From Phycisphaerae bacterium (GTDB lineage: Bacteria; Planctomycetota; Phycisphaerae; SM23-33): a DNA stretch of 6,008 nt. Positions 1 through 5,615 of this stretch are shown piece by piece. Numbering within the stretch: position 1 is the first letter of the stretch; each line of letters begins with the position of its first letter. A program made the translations under genes and the position numbers. The DNA lies in NCBI GenBank assembly GCA_030754715.1, contig JASLZV010000126.1, forward strand, positions 1 through 6,008. Direction: 5' to 3'. The notes beneath the pieces are model-generated. The model searched no databases, had not been told where the DNA came from, and was given only the letters and a program-made list of their open reading frames with translations.

Positions 1-386
1 TGTGTCGTCTGCCAACCGACAGCATCGTCCAGCGGATAGTTCTCGATCTCTTGTAGGGAGGCTGCATTGCGCAAGGGGGAGAGGATCTTGAAGAAGTGGT
101 AAAAACCCGTGGGCAACTTGGCTACGCCGGTTTCAGTGATGGTTGTACCTTCGGGCAGATCTTCGCCGCCCCAGTAGCGGTTGTAATCGGGCGCCTCCTG
201 ATCTGCGGGCCGCTTTGATTCCACGAAGACTCTCTGCATCATGCCGTAATGGCCCGATATGTCGTCGGTGCCGATGTGCTCGATCACGCGCCGTTGCAGG
301 TCGGGGGTGAAGGTGGCTTCATAAAGGATCCGATCCGGGCGGCGGTGTTCCACGGTCGTCAGGAAGTTTTCCAGGTCGCTGCTCAT
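1..386 (-). CDS. Uroporphyrinogen decarboxylase superfamily protein (URO-D-like, not HemE), partial
   Basis: The ATG at 386-384 opens a frame of 128 codons that is still open at the left edge, so only the N-terminal third or so is present. The start has a good ribosome binding site, GGAGAG (399-394), 7 nt upstream. The protein begins MSSDLENFLTTVEHRRPDR, the opening typical of URO-D-superfamily proteins (FL..V..R.PDR). It continues with RRVIEHIGTDDI near residues 32-43 and ends with SLQEIENYPLDD near 109-120; the EIE.YP.. segment recurs in the cobamide-methyltransferase-like and uncharacterised branches of this family. The substrate-binding RQAGRY-type motif expected near the N-terminus of true HemE is absent, so heme synthesis is unlikely. 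Known relatives include MtaA/CmuA-type methyltransferases and many proteins of unknown role; which applies cannot be told from this fragment. It follows pfk by 33 bp on the same strand and probably shares its transcript. Confidence 0.75.
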   Translation of the reverse strand, partial: MSSDLENFLTTVEHRRPDRILYEATFTPDLQRRVIEHIGTDDISGHYGMMQRVFVESKRPADQEAPDYNRYWGGEDLPEGTTITETGVAKLPTGFYHFFKILSPLRNAASLQEIENYPLDDAVGWQTT

Positions 387-419
387 GCAATAACTCTCCG
401 TGCTTGCGGCGAAGCAGTC

Positions 420-1514
420 TTAGTCTCCAAAACTGGTTCCGGTTTTCCGTGCCGCGGAGATCAGCGGATAGTCCCGGGGAATCGTGCGCACTTTGTCGGC
501 CACTTCGGCAATCGGCACGGATGTAATCTCGCCGGCCTGCTGCACGACCACGCGCCCGAATCGGCCGCTCATCAGGAGTTCGAAGGCGTGATAACCGAAA
601 CTCGTAGCCAGGACGCGGTCGTAGGCCGTCGGGGTTCCGCCGCGCTGAACGTGCCCCAGCACGATGGCGCGGCTGTCAAGGTCGGTGAGTTTTTCGATCC
701 GGTCGGCGACGTGTTTGGCCACCCCGCCCAGGCGGATCGGGTCGGGGGAGTTTTCCACCACGCGGTCCACAAACTGACCGCTGCCGGCGGGCTTTGCCCC
801 TTCGCCTGCGGCGATGATGGTGAAGCCCCTTCCGCCGCGGCTGCGATCGAGGCACTTGTCGGCGACTTTGCTGATGTCGAAGTCGATTTCCGGCAGGAGT
901 ATCACATCGGCGCCGCTGGCCACCCCCGCGTGCAGCGCCAGCCAACCGGCGTATCGTCCCATCAGTTCGACGACCATCACGCGGTGGTGGCTGGAGGCGG
1001 TGGTGTGGACCTTGTCCAGCGCGTCGGCGGCGGTGGCTACGGCGGTATCGTGTCCGAACGTGATTTCAGTGCCCCACAGGTCGTTGTCGATGGTCTTGGG
1101 CATGCCGACGATGTTGAGCCCGCGCTGCACTAGGCCGGCCGCCCCGCTCATTGTTCCATCGCCGCCGATAACGACCAGGGCGTCGAGGCCGGCTTGCTGA
1201 TAATGCTCAACCACCTGATCGCGAACGTCGCGGATCGTCCAGTGGCCCTGCCCGTCCGGTACGGCGTAGTGGCTGGGATTGGCTTTGTTGCACGAGCCGA
1301 GAATCGTCCCGCCCCGGGTCAGAATCCCGCTTACGTCGAGGTACTCCAGAACGCGAAAACGGTTTTCGATGAGGCCGAGGTAGCCGTCCTCGATGCCGAT
1401 GACCTGGCGCTGGTCGCCTATGGCGGCCTTGGCCACCGCGCGAATGACGGCATTGAGGCCGGGGCAGTCGCCCCCGCCGGTTAATATCCCGATCCGCTTT
1501 AATGTTTCGCTCAT
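420..1514 (-). CDS. pfkA: 6-phosphofructokinase (PfkA family, Gly/Lys donor-site type)
   Basis: Cytoplasmic glycolytic enzyme of 364 aa that phosphorylates fructose 6-phosphate to fructose 1,6-bisphosphate. Visible motifs: the N-terminal nucleotide loop GILTGGGDCPGLN (residues 9-21); GGDGT (117-121); PKTIDND (139-145) with the catalytic Asp143; MGRYAGWLA (185-193) for sugar-phosphate binding; AGEGA around Glu238; and LGHVQRGGTP (286-295) with His288 and Arg291. By E. coli numbering, position 104 is Gly (Gly120 here), as in ATP enzymes, while position 124 is Lys (Lys140 here), as in PPi-dependent enzymes. This Gly/Lys pair marks the PPi-like clade that includes ATP-using trypanosomatid enzymes, so ATP is the likelier donor but not certain. 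The length, about 40 aa more than the short E. coli type, fits that clade. The start is supported by GGGAGA (1526-1521) six nt from the ATG. A URO-D-like gene follows after 33 bp. Confidence 0.95.
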   Translation of the reverse strand: MSETLKRIGILTGGGDCPGLNAVIRAVAKAAIGDQRQVIGIEDGYLGLIENRFRVLEYLDVSGILTRGGTILGSCNKANPSHYAVPDGQGHWTIRDVRDQVVEHYQQAGLDALVVIGGDGTMSGAAGLVQRGLNIVGMPKTIDNDLWGTEITFGHDTAVATAADALDKVHTTASSHHRVMVVELMGRYAGWLALHAGVASGADVILLPEIDFDISKVADKCLDRSRGGRGFTIIAAGEGAKPAGSGQFVDRVVENSPDPIRLGGVAKHVADRIEKLTDLDSRAIVLGHVQRGGTPTAYDRVLATSFGYHAFELLMSGRFGRVVVQQAGEITSVPIAEVADKVRTIPRDYPLISAARKTGTSFGD

Positions 1515-1554
1515 TGCGATTCTCCCGTGGCTTTGCGGGCCAGGTCAGTCGGAA

Positions 1555-1583
1555 GTAATACGCCCAAAGACGGCCTATTGCAA
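1555..1583 (-). promoter_or_regulatory. Candidate sigma-70-type promoter for pfkA
   Basis: On the minus strand, TTGCAA (1583-1578, 4 of 6 matches to TTGACA) is separated by exactly 17 bp from TATTAC (1560-1555, 4 of 6 matches to TATAAT). The predicted start near 1548 would leave a leader of about 34 nt before the pfk ATG at 1514, with the ribosome binding site inside it. This is a match by eye with moderate hexamers, so it is a candidate only. Confidence 0.4.
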
Positions 1584-1603
1584 CGCCCTGGCGGATTTGG
1601 GCG
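1561..1603. repeat. 8-bp perfect inverted repeat overlapping the pfkA promoter
   Basis: CGCCCAAA (1561-1568) and TTTGGGCG (1596-1603) are perfect reverse complements separated by 27 bp. The pair encloses the palindromic TTGCAA (1578-1583) used as the candidate -35, and a small CGCC-CT-GGCG palindrome (1584-1593). The left arm lies inside the -35/-10 spacer of the proposed promoter, which is where a repressor or a DNA-looping regulator could act. A repeat of this size in a 185-bp spacer has a modest chance of arising randomly (rough estimate near one in ten), so function is unproven. Confidence 0.35.
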
Positions 1604-1699
1604 GGTGGACCGAGCGAAATTTTTAAGCTAAATTCTTCGTAACACGGGGTGATTTCCGTCCGATAAGGATATAGGGCTTCACAGCAGAGGCAGTGGAAG

Positions 1700-2026
1700 A
1701 TGAGCGAGACGCCATCGGATCAGGAGCGCAGGCAGCATCGGCGGTACCCGCTGGCGGCCGGTATACAGTTTCATCATGGCCCTTCGCGGCGGGAGATTCA
1801 CGCGCGGTCGGTGGACATTTCAGCCGGAGGGATGCGGATGTGCGTTCCGGCCACCGCGCCGGTGAGTCCGGGCCAACCGCTCCGCGTGCACATGGGGGGA
1901 ATTTGCCGACCGGAACTGGCCGGCATGGGTGATAAGCCCATAAGCGCCACCATCGTCAGGGTGGACCGTAGCGGCTTGATCACCACGGGGCAACTGACTA
2001 TCGGCGTCAGGTTCGTCGCGGCATAG
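1700..2026 (+). CDS. Single-domain PilZ protein (putative cyclic-di-GMP receptor)
   Basis: A 108-aa protein that is essentially one PilZ domain. The N-terminal RRQHRR (residues 10-15) supplies the RxxxR element twice over (Arg10/Arg14 and Arg11/Arg15). DISAGG (39-44) is the (D/N)xSxxG element. Together these are the c-di-GMP contacts of the PilZ family. The rest fits the PilZ beta-barrel, ending with a GVRFV strand at 102-106. No signal peptide, membrane segment or partner domain is present, so it is probably a small cytoplasmic effector that acts through another protein (motility, exopolysaccharide or transcription are typical in the family); the target is unknown. The ATG at 1700 has a GAGG (1687-1690) upstream and is in frame with the PilZ motifs. 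It diverges from pfkA and converges on the sigma-54 regulator with a 43-bp gap. I saw no convincing terminator in that gap. Confidence 0.88.
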   Translation: MSETPSDQERRQHRRYPLAAGIQFHHGPSRREIHARSVDISAGGMRMCVPATAPVSPGQPLRVHMGGICRPELAGMGDKPISATIVRVDRSGLITTGQLTIGVRFVAA

Positions 2027-2069
2027 AACAGGTGATTTCACATTGTGCGCCTTCCGTCGCCGCCTGAGG

Positions 2070-3599
2070 TCACTTCGGCCGCTTGATATCGTGTTTCTTC
2101 ATGCGATAACGGATATTGTCGCGGCTGACGCCCAATGCCTTGGCCGCCTTGGACTGGTTCCAGTTGTTTGCGATCAGGGCGCCGACGATCATGGCCTTTT
2201 CGCCCGCGGCTAGGGCCGATTCGCCAGGAGCCGATTCACCTGCGGCCTCGGAGGGCGTTGGGAAAAGATCGCGGGGAAGATGTTCGGCCAGGATGCACGG
2301 CAGGCTGTCGGGGGGCATGTCGGGCCCACAACATAACAGGCACGCCCGCTCCAGGACGTTCTGGAGTTCGCGGATATTACCAGGGAAATCGTATTGCTCC
2401 AGGGTGAAGAGGGCATCCTGCGATATGGTCGGGGTGGGGAGCTTCATTTCGTCGCCCAGGTGTCGGAGGAATCGCTCCACGAGCAGCGGAATGTCCTGTC
2501 TGCAGCTGCGCAGCGGGGGCATTTCGATTGGAAAAACGTTCAGGCGGAAATAAAGGTCTTGGCGGAACCCTCCGGTCCGCATTTCTTCATCGAGTTTGCG
2601 GTTGGTAGCCGCGATGATCCGGACGTCGCAGCCGATCGGCGCCACGCCGCCGATTCTTGTGATTTCCTTGTCCTGTAGAACTCGCAGCAGTTTCACCTGG
2701 ATGTCGGGGGCCACTTCGGCGATCTCGTCGAGGAAGATAGTTCCCCCCTCGGCCAGTTCGAATCGTCCCAGTTTCCTTCCGGTGGCGCTGGTGAAGGCGC
2801 CGGCCTCGTGGCCGAACAATTCGCTTTCCAGTAGTGTTCTGGGCAGGGCCGCACAGTTCACCGGGATGAAGGGGCGCTGGCAGCGAGGGGAGTTGGAGTG
2901 GATCAGGCGGGCTGCGACCTCCTTGCCTGTTCCGGTCTCCCCGAGCATCAGGACGGTGGCGGATGAGGCCGCTACCCGGCGGATGAGTTCCTTGACGTTC
3001 TTCATCGAGGGGCTGAGGCCGATCATTTCATCGGGCGCCTTGAGCGACTGCCTCAGACCGCGGTTGTCTTTGCGCAGACGATCGCGAAGTTGAGAATTTA
3101 TCACGGCGATCGCCGCCAGGTTTGCAAAGACCAGCACGAGTTGCCGGTCTTCGTCGTCGAATCGTTCGGCGACGGCCGAGTTGAGAACCTCGACAACCCC
3201 GAGTGTATCGCCCTTGTTGATCAGGGGAGCGGCCAGCACGTTGCGGGTGTGAAACCCGCTGATCATGTCGATTTCCTTGAGATGCGTGCGCTCGCTGGTG
3301 ACGTCATCGACGATAGTGTCGCGGCCTGTCCGGACCACCATGCCGGAGATTCCCGCGACCTGGTCGTATTCTATGCCGATGAGTTGATCGGCGCAATCTC
3401 CCACGGCGGCGCGGAAAACCTGCTTTTTGCGGACCTTGTCGAGCATGATGACACTGGCTGCCTCTGCATGCATGACGGTTGCCGCTGCACTGGCGATGGC
3501 TGCCAGCGTCTCGTCGAGGTTCTCGGCGGAGTTGATCGCCGCCGAGGCGTCCACCAGCGCGACGAGTTTCTCCGAGGCCAGGTTCTTAATCGTGCTCAT
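2070..3599 (-). CDS. GAF-AAA+-Fis sigma-54-dependent transcriptional activator
   Basis: A 509-aa bacterial enhancer-binding protein. An N-terminal GAF sensor domain spans about residues 25-175 (TRNVLAAPL at 118-126, GVVEVLN at 134-140). The sigma-54 activation AAA+ domain spans about 190-425: Walker A GETGTGKE (220-227), ESELFGHE (258-265), the sigma-54 contact loop as GAFTSA (267-272), Walker B GGTIFLDE (285-292), sensor I ATNR (331-334), arginine-finger candidates Arg346 and Arg352, and sensor II FPGNIREL (405-412). A C-terminal Fis-type helix-turn-helix covers about 478-505. There is no receiver domain, so a small ligand or redox signal through GAF is more likely than phosphorylation. The GAFTSA loop departs from consensus GAFTGA. 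The ATG at 3599 has AGGAGT (3614-3609) nine nt upstream. It lies 60 bp after kdsA on the same strand and may be the last gene of that operon. Its target genes cannot be inferred here. Confidence 0.95.
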   Translation of the reverse strand: MSTIKNLASEKLVALVDASAAINSAENLDETLAAIASAAATVMHAEAASVIMLDKVRKKQVFRAAVGDCADQLIGIEYDQVAGISGMVVRTGRDTIVDDVTSERTHLKEIDMISGFHTRNVLAAPLINKGDTLGVVEVLNSAVAERFDDEDRQLVLVFANLAAIAVINSQLRDRLRKDNRGLRQSLKAPDEMIGLSPSMKNVKELIRRVAASSATVLMLGETGTGKEVAARLIHSNSPRCQRPFIPVNCAALPRTLLESELFGHEAGAFTSATGRKLGRFELAEGGTIFLDEIAEVAPDIQVKLLRVLQDKEITRIGGVAPIGCDVRIIAATNRKLDEEMRTGGFRQDLYFRLNVFPIEMPPLRSCRQDIPLLVERFLRHLGDEMKLPTPTISQDALFTLEQYDFPGNIRELQNVLERACLLCCGPDMPPDSLPCILAEHLPRDLFPTPSEAAGESAPGESALAAGEKAMIVGALIANNWNQSKAAKALGVSRDNIRYRMKKHDIKRPK

Positions 3600-3659
3600 A
3601 TACCGGATACTCCTGTGGTGCCGAGCGTCTTCGGGGCCCGGAGGGTTTCCGTGTTGGTT

Positions 3660-4490
3660 TTATATCGGGTTGTCGCGCGCGGCGCCGAAGACAGCCAGGC
3701 AGCGGTTCAGCACCGCGGGCATCTGTTCGAGCGGAATTTGGCTGGCGGCGTCGGATTTGGCGCTGCCGGGGTCGGTATGGGTTTCAATGAAAAGCGCGTC
3801 GGCGCCGGCGGCCATCGCCGCCCCGGCCAGCAGAGGCGCATATTCCCGTCGCCCGCCCGATGCGCCGCCCAAGGCGCCGGGCTTCTGTACCGAATGGGTC
3901 GCGTCGAACACGACCGGCGCGAACTTTCGCATCTCGGTGATACCCCGGAAGTCCGTTATCAGGCGGTTGTATCCGAACGTCGTACCACGCTCGGTCAGTA
4001 GGACGTGGTTGTTTCCGGTGGAGCGAACCTTTTCCACCGCTCCGCCCATGTCCCACGGGGCCATGAACTGGCCTTTCTTTATGTTTACCGTTCGGCCCGT
4101 TCGCCCCGCCGCGGTCAGCAGGTCGCTCTGGCGGCATAGGAAGGCCGGGATCTGTAGGCAGTCGAGGATCTCCCCGGCCGCGGCGACCTGGTCAACTTCG
4201 TGCACGTCCGACAGTATCGCTACGTCGGCGCTCTTGGCTACTTCGGCCAGCCACTTGAGTCCTGTTTCCAGGCCCGGTCCACGGTAGGCGCCGCCGCTGG
4301 AGCGGTTGGCCTTGTCGAAACTGGCCTTGAACACGTAACCGATGCCGAGGTCTGCGCAAAGGCGCCCAAGCGTGTCGGCTATCTCGAGGCACAGTTCGAG
4401 GCTCTCGGCTACGCAGGGACCGGCAATCAGTGACAGTTGGCCGGTGCCGAAGGACACCGATCCTATCCGGCAATGGTTGGTACGGGTCAT
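3660..4490 (-). CDS. kdsA: 3-deoxy-D-manno-octulosonate 8-phosphate synthase, metal-dependent class
   Basis: A cytoplasmic enzyme that condenses arabinose 5-phosphate with phosphoenolpyruvate to give Kdo8P, the first committed step to Kdo of lipopolysaccharide. Motifs in the 276-aa protein: IAGPCVAES (22-30), FKASFDKANRSS (54-65), DVHE (95-98), IPAFLCRQSDLL (114-125), NIKKGQFMAPWDM (136-148) and FDATHSVQKPG (195-205). Cys26, His199, Glu236 and Asp247 match in order and spacing the metal ligands Cys11, His185, Glu222 and Asp233 of the Aquifex aeolicus enzyme; the metal-independent E. coli type has Asn in place of the Cys. I chose the ATG at 4490 because it overlaps the upstream lipid-kinase stop as ATGA and has AAGGAAG nine nt before it. 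An in-frame GTG at 4517 would add nine residues without homology support. The sigma-54 activator follows after 60 bp. Confidence 0.96.
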   Translation of the reverse strand: MTRTNHCRIGSVSFGTGQLSLIAGPCVAESLELCLEIADTLGRLCADLGIGYVFKASFDKANRSSGGAYRGPGLETGLKWLAEVAKSADVAILSDVHEVDQVAAAGEILDCLQIPAFLCRQSDLLTAAGRTGRTVNIKKGQFMAPWDMGGAVEKVRSTGNNHVLLTERGTTFGYNRLITDFRGITEMRKFAPVVFDATHSVQKPGALGGASGGRREYAPLLAGAAMAAGADALFIETHTDPGSAKSDAASQIPLEQMPAVLNRCLAVFGAARDNPI

Positions 4491-5428
4491 GTGCCGTTGC
4501 TTCCTTTCCAGGGCCACAGCCCCCAGGCGTTGGGTTTTTCATGGGGTATGATAAGGCGGATTTGCGCCGGGGCCACCGAGATATCCAGCGGCGTGTCGGG
4601 ACCCACGTCGCCGTCCACCTGACTGAACACCGTCCGGTCGCACTCGATTCGCAGGTTTCGGAATTGTTTGTAGATTACGTTGCCCTTGAGCGGGTGCCGC
4701 CGCAGGAGCGTCCAGGCCGCGTGAAACAGCAGCGCCGTTTGTTCGCGGCACGAAAAAACCACAAGGTCCAGCAGCCCGTCGTCATAGACGGCGTTGTGGC
4801 ATATCCTGAGTCCCACGGCATAGCGCGAGATGTTGCCGATGAAGGCCAGGCCAAAGTCGTCGAAAATTTGCCGGCCGTCGGCTACGATCCGCATGCGTGG
4901 GAAGTTGTGTTCCCAGAAGGTGCGCCATATGGGCCAGAAGTAACTCAGGTGAGAGATGTGCCCGCTTCGTGTGATAGACAGGCGGCGCACCACTTCACCG
5001 TCGAATCCGACGCCGATGATGAGCATGAAACTCCGCCCGTTGATGCGGCCCATGTCGCAGCGGACGATCCGGCCGTACTGGAGTATTTCAACGATGCGGT
5101 GGGGGTCTGAGGGGATTCGCAGTTCCTTGGCCAGCAGGTTTTCCGTGCCGGCCGGATAGGGCAGGATCGGTGTGTCACTGCCCGCCAGACCGTTGGCGAC
5201 CGCGTTTACCGTACCGTCGCCACCCCAGACCAGCACGGCCCGGACCAGGCCGGCTATCTCGCTGGCGCAGCGGGCGGCGTCGTCGTAGCCCTTGGTGACG
5301 TACTCGGTGGCTTCGAGCCTCGCCCGTCGCAGCGACGCTCGCAGTTCGCCCAGCATATGGTGGCGTCCCCCGTAACCGCTGCGCGGATTGATGATCAACT
5401 GAACGGGTTTCTGCGCGTCGTTGTCCAT
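4487..5428 (-). CDS. Diacylglycerol kinase / lipid kinase family protein (DAGK catalytic domain)
   Basis: A 313-aa soluble-type lipid kinase of the DgkB/YegS/sphingosine-kinase superfamily, probably acting on a membrane lipid at the inner leaflet with ATP. The N-terminal lobe has LIINPRSGYG (11-20), like the family's NP.SG.G. The nucleotide loop is GGDGTVNAVANGL (69-81), followed by PYPAGTENLLAKEL (90-103). The C-terminal beta-sandwich shows GVGFDGEVV (139-147), DDGLLDLVV (216-224) and VDGD (271-274). The usual Glu after GGDGTxN is Ala76. The substrate (diacylglycerol, another lipid, or an undecaprenyl-type lipid) cannot be decided. The ATG at 5428 has an AGG seven nt upstream in an AGGTGG context. 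The stop TGA (4489-4487) overlaps the kdsA ATG, so the two genes are probably translationally coupled. The leader upstream contains a GC-rich hairpin and a candidate promoter shared with the divergent TPR gene. Confidence 0.9.
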   Translation of the reverse strand: MDNDAQKPVQLIINPRSGYGGRHHMLGELRASLRRARLEATEYVTKGYDDAARCASEIAGLVRAVLVWGGDGTVNAVANGLAGSDTPILPYPAGTENLLAKELRIPSDPHRIVEILQYGRIVRCDMGRINGRSFMLIIGVGFDGEVVRRLSITRSGHISHLSYFWPIWRTFWEHNFPRMRIVADGRQIFDDFGLAFIGNISRYAVGLRICHNAVYDDGLLDLVVFSCREQTALLFHAAWTLLRRHPLKGNVIYKQFRNLRIECDRTVFSQVDGDVGPDTPLDISVAPAQIRLIIPHEKPNAWGLWPWKGSNGT

Positions 5429-5461
5429 TACGCCACCTGGGTGAGGGCGTTTCGCCGAGAA

Positions 5462-5521
5462 TGCAAATAAGAGCGACTTCCCGCCGCCGCCCGCCTGCGG
5501 CCCGGGAGAAATTCATTTGCA
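5462..5521. repeat. Nested inverted repeats / GC-rich hairpin in the divergent spacer
   Basis: The inner element pairs TCCCG (5479-5483) with CGGGA (5503-5507) and GCCGC (5486-5490) with GCGGC (5497-5501), giving ten G-C-rich pairs around a 6-nt loop with a 2x1 internal loop. An outer 7-bp pair, TGCAAAT (5462-5468) and ATTTGCA (5515-5521), encloses it. On the minus strand the element would fold in the 5' leader of the lipid-kinase mRNA about 50 nt before its start. The right outer arm overlaps the candidate -35 of the plus-strand promoter. No U-run follows, so it does not look like a standard intrinsic terminator. The outer pair alone could be chance. Confidence 0.4.
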
Positions 5522-5544
5522 GTCCGCCCGGACATGATTATAAT
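5516..5544 (+). promoter_or_regulatory. Sigma-70-type promoter for the TPR gene
   Basis: TTTGCA (5516-5521, 4 of 6 matches to TTGACA), a 17-bp spacer, and a perfect TATAAT (5539-5544). This is the best promoter in the window by eye. It would start transcription near 5551, giving a leader of about 65 nt before the ATG at 5616. The -10 lies in an otherwise GC-rich region, which makes it stand out. Confidence 0.6.
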
Positions 5545-5568
5545 ACCCGACTCGCCCCTTGTGGCCAA
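5540..5568 (-). promoter_or_regulatory. Candidate sigma-70-type promoter for the lipid kinase-kdsA operon
   Basis: On the minus strand, TTGGCC (5568-5563, 4 of 6 matches to TTGACA) is followed after 17 bp by TATTAT (5545-5540, 5 of 6 matches to TATAAT). It shares its -10 bases with the plus-strand promoter because the core ATTATAAT (5537-5544) is palindromic. Transcription would begin near 5533, leaving a leader of about 105 nt that includes the hairpin at 5479-5507. Confidence 0.45.
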
Positions 5569-5615
5569 TGCAGGAATGTTCGGGTTCGCTTATCTCTACA
5601 CCGGGAGAAGGGCTG

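Noticed and set aside
249..1133. A 294-codon plus-strand open frame opposite pfk
   Set aside because: It lies fully antisense to a gene with every PFK motif, its translation resembles no family, and long antisense frames are expected in GC-rich DNA.
1617..1675. AT-rich stretch as a promoter for the PilZ gene
   Set aside because: It contains AT-rich and GATAAG/TATAGG-like strings, but no pair of hexamers with good matches and spacing, so no specific call is made.
1515..1699. Cyclic-di-GMP riboswitch upstream of the PilZ gene
   Set aside because: I looked for GEMM-type conserved segments because of the PilZ context and did not find them.
2027..2069. Possible bidirectional terminator between the convergent PilZ and activator genes
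   Set aside because: Only short imperfect repeats (such as GTGA-TT-TCAC) and no T-run; not enough to call a terminator.
3090..4287. Long plus-strand frames (3090-4001 and 3427-4287) opposite kdsA and the activator
   Set aside because: They cross two well-supported minus-strand genes and the gap between them, have low-complexity composition and no recognisable domain.
4491..4517. GTG start at 4517 for kdsA, adding nine residues
   Set aside because: The ATG at 4490 has a better spaced ribosome binding site and forms an ATGA overlap with the kinase stop; the added residues lie before the conserved KdsA fold.
4430..5110. A 226-codon plus-strand frame opposite the lipid kinase
   Set aside because: Antisense shadow of a gene with clear DAGK motifs; no ribosome binding site or domain of its own.
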